Part shown: piece after piece, positions 35,491-43,713 of the stretch
Numbering within the stretch: the first letter of the stretch is position 1
Layout: each line of letters starts with the position of its first letter
Assembly (NCBI GenBank): GCA_015486445.1
Contig: WFRT01000177.1
Span: forward strand, 1-44,037
DNA length: 44,037 nucleotides
Source: Pseudomonadota bacterium
GTDB lineage: Bacteria > Desulfobacterota > Anaeroferrophillalia > Anaeroferrophillales > Tharpellaceae
Direction: 5' to 3'
Made by a program: the position numbers and the translations under genes
The notes under the pieces: generated by a model
Seen by the model: only the letters and a program-made list of their open reading frames with translations
Database searches by the model: none
Told to the model about the DNA's origin: nothing

Positions 35491-35522
35491 TTACTTAAAA
35501 GTAACTCATTACTTAAAAGTAA
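35491..35522. promoter_or_regulatory. Tandem dyad upstream of pilM
   Basis: Two identical 14-mers TTACTTAAAAGTAA at 35491-35504 and 35509-35522, each a 6-bp dyad around AA, spaced by 18 bp. The second ends 7 bp before the pilM ATG. This resembles a double operator, or hairpins covering the ribosome-binding site. Confidence 0.5.
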
Positions 35523-35529
35523 TCAAAAA

Positions 35530-36603
35530 ATGTTATTCAAGAAAAGCAAAACCCTACTCGGTCTCAATATCGGCTCCGGCAGCATCAAGATGGTCGAATT
35601 CAAAGATACGGGTTCGGTTTACACCTTGAACAATTTCGGCATGGCGGTCCTGCCTCCCGATGTCATTGTGGACGGCACGATCATGGATTCCGGCGCGATT
35701 GTAAACGCCATCAACAGCCTGGCGGCCAACCTCAAGATCAAGAAGAAAAGGATCTGCACTTCGGTGGCCGGGCATTCGGTGATCATCAAGAAAGCGACCC
35801 TTCCCAAGGTCGATGAAAGTACTATCGAACTCACCATCCAGCAGGAAGCCACCCAGCACATCCCCTACGACATAAATGACGTCAACCTCGATTTCCAGAT
35901 TCTCGGACCCTGTCCCGACAATCCCGAGCAGATGGAAATAATCCTGGTGGCGGTCAAGAGAGAGACCATCAACGACTACCTCGGGATTGTCGAAGAAGCC
36001 GGGTTTGTGCCGGTAGTCGTCGATGTCGACACCTTTGCCTTGAGCAATACTTACGAATACAATTACGAAACGGAGAACAGCAGCGAGGTCACCGCGCTGG
36101 TCGATATCGGGGCCAACCTGACCAACATCAACATCCTCGACAAGGGGGTTACCGGCTTCTCCCGTAACATTACTTTCGGCAGCCGGCTGATCACCGAACA
36201 CCTGCAAAAGAAATTCTCCTTGAGCTACGACCATGCCGAGGCCCTTAAGCATGGCTGCCCGGCCAACAGCCGGGTCTCCCAGGTCGCGGCCCTGGCGGCA
36301 ATCAGCGAGTCCGCCTTCTCCCTGGCTAACGAGATCGACAAGGCCATAGAATTTTTTCACAATTCGGCGGTTACCGAAGGCCGGGTGGAAAAGATAGTTT
36401 TGAGCGGCGGGGGAGCCAAAACCCCGGGAATTGCGCAACTGATTAAACAGAATGCCGGTATTGATACTGAAATCATCAATCCCTTTCGCAACATAATTAT
36501 TCCGGAGAAAAATTTCGATCAGGAATACATCCGGGAAATTGCACCCCTGGCAGCCGTGGCCACCGGCCTGGCCTTGCGCAGTGATGAGGCCGTACGCAGA
36601 TGA
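35530..36603 (+). CDS. pilM: Type IV pilus assembly protein PilM
   Basis: Cytoplasmic actin-like (FtsA-like) ATP-binding protein that links the PilNO inner-membrane ring to the motor. The 357-aa protein shows LLGLNIGSGSIKMVEF (phosphate-1, with Asn where the family often has Asp or Glu), DIGANLTNINIL (phosphate-2) and VLSGGGAKTPGIA (adenosine). The N-terminal MLFKKSKTL matches the PilN-binding region. No good ribosome-binding site is visible, and tandem dyads directly precede the ATG. It overlaps pilN by ATGA. Confidence 0.94.
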   Translation: MLFKKSKTLLGLNIGSGSIKMVEFKDTGSVYTLNNFGMAVLPPDVIVDGTIMDSGAIVNAINSLAANLKIKKKRICTSVAGHSVIIKKATLPKVDESTIELTIQQEATQHIPYDINDVNLDFQILGPCPDNPEQMEIILVAVKRETINDYLGIVEEAGFVPVVVDVDTFALSNTYEYNYETENSSEVTALVDIGANLTNINILDKGVTGFSRNITFGSRLITEHLQKKFSLSYDHAEALKHGCPANSRVSQVAALAAISESAFSLANEIDKAIEFFHNSAVTEGRVEKIVLSGGGAKTPGIAQLIKQNAGIDTEIINPFRNIIIPEKNFDQEYIREIAPLAAVATGLALRSDEAVRR

Positions 36604-37211
36604 TCCAGATAAACCTGCTTCCCGTCCGAGCTGAACGACGCAAGGAATTTATCCGCAAGCAGCTCATGATTGCTGGGCTGACTCTTTTGGTGACGATAAT
36701 TGTGATGGGCCTGTTCTATCACAATCTGCAAAACCGCCTCGCCACGACCAAGAAAGAGCTGCAACTGACCAACCGGGAGATTAAAAAACTGCAACCGGTT
36801 ATCAAAAAGATCGAAGAGTACAAGAAACAGAAAGCGGAGATCAGCAAGAAAATCGCCATCATCATTGACCTTGACCGGCGCCGGCCGGCACCGGTCATCA
36901 TTTTTTCCGACCTCAACCGGCTGCATCCGGACAAGCTCTGGTTTACCTCTTTGAAACAATCCGGAAAGAACCTGACCATAACCGGAATAGCGATCGACAA
37001 CGAAACCGTGGTTTCTTTTCTCAACAACCTGAAGAAGTCAAAGGTCTTGAAGAATGCCGATTTGACCATGCTGCGATCGCAAAAGGTCGCCAAACTGACC
37101 CTTAAAGGATTCACCATCAACTGTCCCCTGGACTTAAAATCCCTGGACCAAGAAGTTCAGTCCTTATCCGGTTCCAAGGAAAACAAGGTTGCCGAGGAAA
37201 ACAATGGCTGA
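36600..37211 (+). CDS. pilN: Type IV pilus assembly protein PilN
   Basis: Inner-membrane protein of the alignment complex, 203 aa. The N-terminal IQINLLPVRAERRK is the conserved PilM-binding peptide (INLLP). A single membrane segment follows (about 24-42), then a coiled coil and a periplasmic ferredoxin-like fold. It overlaps pilM by 4 bp and pilO by 8 bp. Confidence 0.93.
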   Translation: MIQINLLPVRAERRKEFIRKQLMIAGLTLLVTIIVMGLFYHNLQNRLATTKKELQLTNREIKKLQPVIKKIEEYKKQKAEISKKIAIIIDLDRRRPAPVIIFSDLNRLHPDKLWFTSLKQSGKNLTITGIAIDNETVVSFLNNLKKSKVLKNADLTMLRSQKVAKLTLKGFTINCPLDLKSLDQEVQSLSGSKENKVAEENNG

Positions 37212-37821
37212 TCTGAATTTAGATTTTCTCCATAGCTATTCGCCATTGAAACGGATCCTGATCCTGGCGGCAATGATTGCCGTCCTGGTCGCCGCTTTTA
37301 TCTACTTTCTGTACCTGCCCCAGCTTAAAACAGTGCAGAGAGAGGAGAGAAAACTCAAGAAAGCCCGGGTGAAACTGCACCAGACACAGCAGATAGCCGC
37401 CCAACTGCCGGCCTTCGAGGCCGAGAAGGAAAAGCTCGACCGGGCTTTCAAAAAGGCCCTCAACCGGCTGCCCGACAACAAGGATATCCCGGCCCTGTTA
37501 CTCAAGATCACCCAGTTGGGCAAAGACGCCAAACTCAAGTTCAACCTGTTTCATCCCTTGGCGATCAAAAGAAAAGATTTTTATGCCGAGGTTCCCATCG
37601 ATATCGAGGTGAACGGAAGCTATCACGCGGTCGGTCGCTTTTTCAGCCAGATCTGCGCCATGCCCAGAATCGTCAATATCAGGAATTTCAGCATGGGTAA
37701 ATATCACCAGGAAGAGGGAATGGATGTCCTGACAGCCCGTTTCCAAGCCGTGACCTACACTTTCGTAGACCAGCCGGCCCCCAAGAAAAAGGGTAGAAAG
37801 AAAGGCAGGAGAAGAAGATGA
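37204..37821 (+). CDS. pilO: Type IV pilus assembly protein PilO
   Basis: Partner of PilN in the inner-membrane ring, 205 aa. A membrane segment (about 17-38) is followed by a coiled coil (KTVQREERKLKKARVKL) and a periplasmic ferredoxin-like domain with the typical GSYHAVGRFFSQICAMPRI. The C-terminus is a very basic tail (KKKGRKKGRRRR). ATG 37204 is chosen from position within the pilN end. Confidence 0.92.
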   Translation: MADLNLDFLHSYSPLKRILILAAMIAVLVAAFIYFLYLPQLKTVQREERKLKKARVKLHQTQQIAAQLPAFEAEKEKLDRAFKKALNRLPDNKDIPALLLKITQLGKDAKLKFNLFHPLAIKRKDFYAEVPIDIEVNGSYHAVGRFFSQICAMPRIVNIRNFSMGKYHQEEGMDVLTARFQAVTYTFVDQPAPKKKGRKKGRRRR

Positions 37822-38495
37822 GCTCGGGACTGCACAAACAAGGCGGGACTGCCGGAATCGTTGCCCGGCTGTTGGTCGTCGGCCTTCTTGTCTTTATCCT
37901 GGGAGCCGCCGGAAGTGCTCAGGCGCGCAAGAAAGCCCCGGCAAAAAAACCGGCAACGGAAACTCACCTGACTCCGGAAAAACTGGCTTCTCTGGACAAC
38001 AAACGGCCGGTCGTCACTTATGACTCCATGGGACGCCAGGACCCTTTTCGCCCCTTTTTCGACCTTACCCATATCGAACGATCAATTCCCAGCGACCCCG
38101 GTCGACCCCGCACCCCGCTGGAAAAATTCGCCTTGAATCAGTACCACCTGGTCGGCATCATGCTGGCCGGCGGAGACCACAATTATGCTCTTGTAGAAGA
38201 CCCGGAACATGTCGGCTACACGGTGCACGTGGGAGATTACATCGGCAACCAGAGCGGGGTGGTCAAAGCGATCAACGAAAATGAAATCATCGTTGAAGAA
38301 CCTTACCTCGATATTTTTGACCAGCGCCAGGTCCGCATGGTCACCGTGCGTCTCCATGCTCTCGATGAACAGAACCTCTCGCCGCTGCTGCCCGGCGACC
38401 AGAATGTGCTCCCCCCGGAAGAACCACCGCAACATGATGCCTCCACGAGCGCACCGATGGAATCTCAACAGTCTGGAAAAGATTATGTCAATTAA
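37818..38495 (+). CDS. pilP: Type IV pilus assembly protein PilP
   Basis: Periplasmic protein connecting the PilNO ring to the PilQ secretin, 225 aa. The family pattern is YDSMGRQDPFRPFF, then KFALNQYHLVGIMLAGGDHNYALVEDPE and VHVGDYIG. PilP is usually a lipoprotein, but here the signal ends in GSAQA with no Cys, so signal peptidase I processing or a membrane anchor is likely. It overlaps pilO by ATGA. Confidence 0.92.
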   Translation: MSSGLHKQGGTAGIVARLLVVGLLVFILGAAGSAQARKKAPAKKPATETHLTPEKLASLDNKRPVVTYDSMGRQDPFRPFFDLTHIERSIPSDPGRPRTPLEKFALNQYHLVGIMLAGGDHNYALVEDPEHVGYTVHVGDYIGNQSGVVKAINENEIIVEEPYLDIFDQRQVRMVTVRLHALDEQNLSPLLPGDQNVLPPEEPPQHDASTSAPMESQQSGKDYVN

Positions 38496-38535
38496 TAATT
38501 TCAGCAATATTCAATCCTCCCGGAGCAGAATAATT

Positions 38536-40302
38536 ATGAGTACGATCAAGCAAAAAGCCCGGAAGAAATGGTTCCTGGTTCTTATTCCGGTTGTCTGCCT
38601 GCTGTTGGCCCTCCCCCTGGTCCGGCCGGTCGCGGCCAGTCCCGATCCCGGCGGCCAGAACATCATCAAGCTCCAGCCGTTAATCAAAAACGGCCTGCTG
38701 ACCTTGACTTTCAGCGGCCGGCAGGACCAGAAAATAGACTACAAGCTGTTCTCGCTCGAGGCTCCGCCCCGGCTGGTTATCGATTTTCCCGGCGCCACTC
38801 TCGAGGTTTCATCGGATCCCGGCCTGCTGCTCAAAGAATACTCAGGTTTCAAGGCCCTGCGCTGGGTCAATTCCGACGGAAAATGTCGGGTCGTACTCGA
38901 TACGGAACATGCAAGCCTGCCCGAATACGAACAACAGGCCAAGGACAACACTCTTCTCGTAACCCTGCACAAGGCCCTGCCCGACAACCCGAAAACGATG
39001 GCTCCGGCGCCCGCCAAACCGGCCCCGGCGAAAAAAATCAGCCGGCCGTTCAAACCGGGAAACAACCCCATCAGCATTGATTTCAAGGGCACCGACATCC
39101 AGAACGTCTTCCGTTTTCTGGCCGAAATCAACCATCTCAACGTCGTCATGGGAGATGATGTCAAAGGCACCGTCACCCTGCGTCTGAAAAATGTTCCTTG
39201 GAAGCAGGTCCTGGACATTGTCCTGCGAACGCATCAGCTGGGAATGGAGCGTGAAGGCAACGTCGTTCGTATCGCCCCGGTGGAAGTGTTCCTGCGTGAG
39301 GAAGCGGCCCGCCAGGAAAAAGCCAGGCGTGAAGCTGAAAGCCGTGAAGCCGAGCAGGCGGTCAAGCCCACGGTCATCAGGATTCTCAAGGTTAATTTTG
39401 CCGACATCGATGACGTGGCCAACAAGATTGAAAACACCATCCTGAGCGACCGGGGAACGATCGAAACCGACCCCCGTACCAACTCGATTATTATCAACGA
39501 CATTCCGGAAAGCATCGACCTGGCCGAAGACCTGCTGCATGAACTAGACGAGCCGGTTCGCCAGGTCATGATCGAAGCCAAGATTGTCAAAATCCACAAG
39601 ACCTCGGTCAAGGCCCTGGGGATCCAGTGGGGCGGGGCTTTCAAAAGCAGTACCGGCGACCGTTATTACGGCATCTACGGCAACAGCAACGGTCGGGACG
39701 ATATCGGCCTGCCCACCCCGGCGGATTCCAGCTTCTATGCCGTCAACCTGCCGGTTGCGGCAGCGACCAGCGGGATCGGCATGGTTTTCGGAAAGGTCGA
39801 CAAATTCGCCCTCAACGTCAAGCTGTCAGCCATGCAGAACAGCGGCAACGCCAAGGTCCTTTCCAACCCCAAGGTCCTGGCTTTGAACCAGCAGGAAGCT
39901 GAAATCAGGCAGGGTCAGGAGATACCGTACCAGACCAGTTCCGACAATACCGGGCCGACCACCGAATTCAAGAATGCCGATTTGAGCCTCCAGGTTACCC
40001 CGACCATCACCAACAACAACATGATTTCAATGAAAGTCATGGTAACCAAGGACTCCAAGGGGGAAAACACCCCGGACGCCGGACCGGTCATCAACACTCA
40101 GAGAATCGATACCTCACTGTTGCTGAAAGACGGTGAAACCGCGGTCATTGGCGGCATCCTGGAAACCAACCAGATTGACGCCAACCAGAGTGTGCCGTTT
40201 TTCGGCAGAATTCCGATCCTGGGCTACCTTTTCAACCATAACTACACTGACGGCGAACAGACTGAACTGATGATCTTCATATCGCCGAAGATCGTCAAGT
40301 AA
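38536..40302 (+). CDS. pilQ: Type IV pilus secretin PilQ
   Basis: Outer-membrane channel for the pilus, 588 aa. It has a signal peptide to about residue 35 (ending PVAAS), one AMIN domain (about 40-140, cell-wall binding), the STN/N0 domain (IDFKGTDIQNVFRFLAEIN), an N1 domain (RILKVNFADIDDVANKIEN) and the secretin core (VMIEAKIVKIHKTSVKALG to LMIFISPKIVK). Only one AMIN copy makes it shorter than many PilQ. The ATG at 38485 is an alternative that overlaps pilP; 38536 gives a cleaner signal and has GGAG upstream. Confidence 0.93.
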   Translation: MSTIKQKARKKWFLVLIPVVCLLLALPLVRPVAASPDPGGQNIIKLQPLIKNGLLTLTFSGRQDQKIDYKLFSLEAPPRLVIDFPGATLEVSSDPGLLLKEYSGFKALRWVNSDGKCRVVLDTEHASLPEYEQQAKDNTLLVTLHKALPDNPKTMAPAPAKPAPAKKISRPFKPGNNPISIDFKGTDIQNVFRFLAEINHLNVVMGDDVKGTVTLRLKNVPWKQVLDIVLRTHQLGMEREGNVVRIAPVEVFLREEAARQEKARREAESREAEQAVKPTVIRILKVNFADIDDVANKIENTILSDRGTIETDPRTNSIIINDIPESIDLAEDLLHELDEPVRQVMIEAKIVKIHKTSVKALGIQWGGAFKSSTGDRYYGIYGNSNGRDDIGLPTPADSSFYAVNLPVAAATSGIGMVFGKVDKFALNVKLSAMQNSGNAKVLSNPKVLALNQQEAEIRQGQEIPYQTSSDNTGPTTEFKNADLSLQVTPTITNNNMISMKVMVTKDSKGENTPDAGPVINTQRIDTSLLLKDGETAVIGGILETNQIDANQSVPFFGRIPILGYLFNHNYTDGEQTELMIFISPKIVK

Positions 40303-40328
40303 CCAAAGCGACAACCAAGCAAGAGAAA

Positions 40329-40362
40329 GGGGCTGCCTCAGCATGGGGCAGCCCCTTTTTTT
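40329..40362 (+). terminator. Terminator of pilMNOPQ
   Basis: GGGGCTGCC (40329-40337) and GGCAGCCCC (40347-40355) form a 9-bp stem followed by seven T residues. Confidence 0.9.
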
Positions 40363-40371
40363 GCTAACAAC

Positions 40372-40494
40372 GAGCTGCTCAAGAAAGAGCTGCTCAAGAA
40401 ATACACGGGCGGTCTCCCGCTCCGGTTGCTGGACCCGACCGTAACTGTGAGGGGGCAAAGCGGAGGCCCCGCCTGGCGTCAGGTCGAACAGTAG
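40372..40494 (+). pseudogene. Possible 3' remnant of a coding sequence
   Basis: One frame reads 40 codons to a TAG and starts with a perfect 15-bp tandem repeat (ELLKK twice), continuing YTGGLPLRLLDPTV. There is no start codon; it begins directly after the pilQ terminator T run. I do not recognise the family. It could equally be chance. The rest of 40495-40670 shows nothing clear. Confidence 0.2.
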
Positions 40495-40685
40495 AAAACC
40501 TATCTGAACAGATGTGTAGACCTTACCTAACCGGGATCGGAGGACTGTCTTGACATATGCGTTTCCGGGCAACGTGTAAGGCCTTCCCCCATCGAAGACG
40601 AAGCAAAGGAGGCGCGGCGTTCTCGATATTCGTTGAAGCTCAAGCTTATTTTTCTATCACTTTGTCAAGAGTAAAGATTTGACCC

Positions 40686-40765
40686 CTTATGTCGTGACTT
40701 ATGTCTTGACCCCTTATGTCCTTATGTCTGCCCTTATGTTCTTATGTTGCCTTGGCCCCTTATGT
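40686..40765. repeat. Irregular TTATGT repeat cluster
   Basis: Seven CTTATGT units occur in about 80 bp, most preceded by CCC and twice by TTGACCC. Spacing is uneven (8-17 bp). Clusters of this kind are associated with REP-type elements and their IS200-like transposases in other genomes, but no transposase is present here. Confidence 0.6.
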
Positions 40766-40986
40766 TGCCTGTTATTCCTCCTTCGTGGTTAAACCAGGTA
40801 AAAACCCCTTTCCGGCCGGAGGATCATCCATAAAACAAAGAAAATGCAGCTGACAACCTCTGCATGTTGCTGACTTGACCACACACCTGGAGAGGGGCAG
40901 ACAGGGAAGGAAAAAACGGGAGATTCTGGGCACTCCCTTAGATTTACGATACCCCCTCCGCATATCATCGAAAAGTCACGGGGCTC

Positions 40987-41027
40987 AAAAAATAAATGCC
41001 GCTTCCCGCAACCGGAAAGCGGCATTT
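40987..41027 (-). terminator. Terminator of the ASH-repeat gene
   Basis: Minus-strand AAATGCCGCTT / AAGCGGCATTT, an 11-bp stem (41027-40994) with a T-rich tail. It lies 66 bp past the stop codon at 41093. Confidence 0.85.
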
Positions 41028-41092
41028 CAACCCCCTCCCCCGGCTCACACATTATGAGCGCAGGGAAAGACAAGCATACCAACGAAACAATT

Positions 41093-43642
41093 TCAGAAAC
41101 CAACCTGGGACAAACGTTCACCTTTGACCGGAGAATCCTGTTCCACAACCTGATCCTGGTAATAACAGCTGTAACTGCCGGTAAAACCGTATTTCGTCAC
41201 TTTTTCTATCTTGTAGACATAGTGGTAGGCTCCCATGGAGAATTCGAGAATATAGCCAGGCCCTTGACGGTTGTAATGGGCGACGACCGGGTAGGGCGGC
41301 CAGACGGCACTGATCTGGCCGTTGTTTTCCGTGACCGTCAAGGCATTGGCATGAACCCGGTCCACTCCCATGTAGTGGGAGGTCACCCGCCAGGTACCGG
41401 CCAAGGGGTAGATCTTGAGAGCCTGGAATTCCAGCAGCCCCTGGTCGAACCGGAAGGGAATGCCGTGGTTTTCACCGGGATCCTTGACAAAGGTCGCCGT
41501 GTAGAGCACACCGGGCATGAACTTGAAGTCGGAAGCGTTGTTGTAGACTTTCGGCGCCGGCGGAATCTCGATCGGAATCCCGCCAAACATGAAAGTCTGC
41601 GCAGTACCCCCCCCGGGGCCCTGGCACTGAGTGCAGCCCAGCTGCCGCAGGTCGATCCAGCTCAGATCGAGGATATTCAGAGGGCCGCTGGAAGGCTGAT
41701 ACCAGAGATTCTGCCAGCCGTCCGGTGACTGGTAGGGGAAGGGGCGGATGCTGCCATCTGCGGTCACGGCATAGATAACGCCAGCCGAAAGCGGGTCGTG
41801 AGCCATCAGGACATAGAGCCGGCCGGGATTGGGGGTCGCGGCGCTGACAATCCAATGGTAACCGGTGTCGGCCGTAAAAGTGTTAAATTCAGTCAGGGTA
41901 TAATTGACGTACGGCACTCCGCTCAAGTGGACAATATACTGGACTCCCCAGTCCGTATACTGTTCTGGAATCGAGGCCTCCTCGACCTTGCCGATATTGA
42001 AGAAGAGGTTGTCGGCAAAATAACCGGAAGTCTTGGGAGAAAAGGTTACAAGACATTTCAGGGTGCCGCCGTTGGCGGGAATGATGGTTCCCGGGTCCAG
42101 GCCCGTGACCCCAAAATTGCCGGTGCCAGTGGTGGCGCCCTTGACCTGGAGATCGGTTTTGGAACAGTTGGTAACCATGATCTCCCGGGTCTGACTCTCA
42201 CCGACATTGAGACCGGCAAAAGCCACCTCGCTCGGATTAACGACAATCTGGGCGCCGGTCCCGGAAAGCGGAATTTTTCGGCTCGGCAGGTTGTCAAAGA
42301 CAAGTTCTATAGATCCGTCGGCAACACCGTTGAAGCTGGGGGTGAACGTCACGGTCCCGGTCAGGGTTTTGCCTACTTCGAGGGTGCCGGAAAGCCCGGA
42401 CACCTGGAAAACCTCGCTGCTGGTATTGACCTGCAGAATCTCGACATCGACATCACCGGTATTGGTCAGAACCAGGGTCCGGGAGGCTGCATGATCAAGG
42501 CCCACGGTGCCGAAGTCAACCGCGGCCGGAGCCAGGGAGATCTCGGGGTTGGCGGTTCCGTTGCCCCGCATGTCAATTATCGATTCCGGCAGCCAACTGT
42601 CATACAGAACCCGCAGCTGGCCGGAAATATCACCAACCGACTCGGGGGCAAAGGTTACCATCACATCCAGGACACCATGGGGAGGAATGGTTTTGTCCTC
42701 GAGATCCGGAACCTGGAAAATGGTCTCCGGGGTGATTTCTACCTTTTTGACGGTCACCGGGAAACTGCTGTTGTTGGAAAACAGCAGGGTGGCGTTTTTC
42801 TCCCGACCGATATTGCAGTTGCCAAAGTCAAGCCAGCCGGCCACCGTAATTATCTGGCCCGAAAACTGGATCCCGGAACCACTCAAGGAAATTTCGCTGC
42901 TTTTGACAAAATTGTCATATAAAATCTGGACATTGGCTATATACTGCTTGACAGCCTTGGGCGCGAAAGTGACAATCGCTTCAAACTCTTCGTATTTTCT
43001 AATTGTCTGCCCGGTCAGTTTATTGCCGCTGGTGTCGGTGATGGTAAAAACGGCGCTGCCGTCTGCCGGTGAAGAAAGGTCGGGGATGGTTTTCAGGATT
43101 TTTACATCCACTCCGCCGGTGTTTACCAGGCGCAGCAGGAAGGTCTTCTCGGTCCCGACGGCACAAGGCCCGAAAACAATGCTGGCGCCGCTGCGAATAT
43201 CAATGACATCATTGACGGTAAAATAGCCACTGCCGCTGATCGAAACATTGATGCCGCCACCCGTCAGGACGGCGGCGTAATCTTTCTCCAACTCCGGGGT
43301 AAAAGAGATCCTGGCGCTGACCGTTCCGCCGGCCGGAATGGTAAAACTGCTGCTGCCTTTGAGGGCAAAAGCAGAATCGCCACTAAGGCGCAAGCTGATT
43401 ACTTTCGAGTCCGGATCGGTCGCCGCGTCCTTGACGTAGGAGATATAAACCGTGCCCACCTTTTCCGAACCAACCGAACAGGTATAGAAGTTGAGGCTTC
43501 CCGGGGAAGCACTCACCCCGGCCGCCGCGGCTCCCGGAAACAGCCCGACCGTACCTAACAGGACAAACGCCAGGCAGATGAAAAACAGCATGACTCCGGT
43601 GATCCGGCGGCCGCCGGTACCGTTACAGATTCGTGCGTCCAT
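41093..43642 (-). CDS. Exported ASH (choice-of-anchor D) repeat protein
   Basis: An 849-aa secreted or surface protein of unknown role. The signal peptide is in residues 17-41 (ends PGAAAAG). At least five immunoglobulin-like ASH/SPD-2/Hydin repeats follow, recognisable by SLNFYTCSVGSEK, IVFGPCAVGTEK, LDFGNCNIGREK, VDFGTVGLDHAA and VAFAGLNVGESQ. The last 260 residues are not repeat-like and include a CTQC pair and many aromatic residues; I do not recognise this domain. ATG 43642 has GAAGAAGGT just upstream; an ATG at 43714 that touches the previous stop is an alternative but lengthens the signal region. It probably follows the partial gene on one transcript. Confidence 0.75.
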   Translation of the reverse strand: MDARICNGTGGRRITGVMLFFICLAFVLLGTVGLFPGAAAAGVSASPGSLNFYTCSVGSEKVGTVYISYVKDAATDPDSKVISLRLSGDSAFALKGSSSFTIPAGGTVSARISFTPELEKDYAAVLTGGGINVSISGSGYFTVNDVIDIRSGASIVFGPCAVGTEKTFLLRLVNTGGVDVKILKTIPDLSSPADGSAVFTITDTSGNKLTGQTIRKYEEFEAIVTFAPKAVKQYIANVQILYDNFVKSSEISLSGSGIQFSGQIITVAGWLDFGNCNIGREKNATLLFSNNSSFPVTVKKVEITPETIFQVPDLEDKTIPPHGVLDVMVTFAPESVGDISGQLRVLYDSWLPESIIDMRGNGTANPEISLAPAAVDFGTVGLDHAASRTLVLTNTGDVDVEILQVNTSSEVFQVSGLSGTLEVGKTLTGTVTFTPSFNGVADGSIELVFDNLPSRKIPLSGTGAQIVVNPSEVAFAGLNVGESQTREIMVTNCSKTDLQVKGATTGTGNFGVTGLDPGTIIPANGGTLKCLVTFSPKTSGYFADNLFFNIGKVEEASIPEQYTDWGVQYIVHLSGVPYVNYTLTEFNTFTADTGYHWIVSAATPNPGRLYVLMAHDPLSAGVIYAVTADGSIRPFPYQSPDGWQNLWYQPSSGPLNILDLSWIDLRQLGCTQCQGPGGGTAQTFMFGGIPIEIPPAPKVYNNASDFKFMPGVLYTATFVKDPGENHGIPFRFDQGLLEFQALKIYPLAGTWRVTSHYMGVDRVHANALTVTENNGQISAVWPPYPVVAHYNRQGPGYILEFSMGAYHYVYKIEKVTKYGFTGSYSCYYQDQVVEQDSPVKGERLSQVGF

Positions 43643-43713
43643 ACCTTCTTCTCCCTTCCGGCCGGAACCGGAACAACAATTCACCAACCCTCTAACCATA
43701 ACCGCCGCCTTCA

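Noticed and set aside
40686..40765. CTTATGT repeats as a CRISPR array
   Set aside because: Units are only 7-10 bp with uneven 8-17 bp spacing and no cas genes nearby.
40772..41057. Short frames on both strands in the pilQ-ASH gap
   Set aside because: They cover a clear terminator hairpin and lack ribosome-binding sites and recognisable protein sequence.
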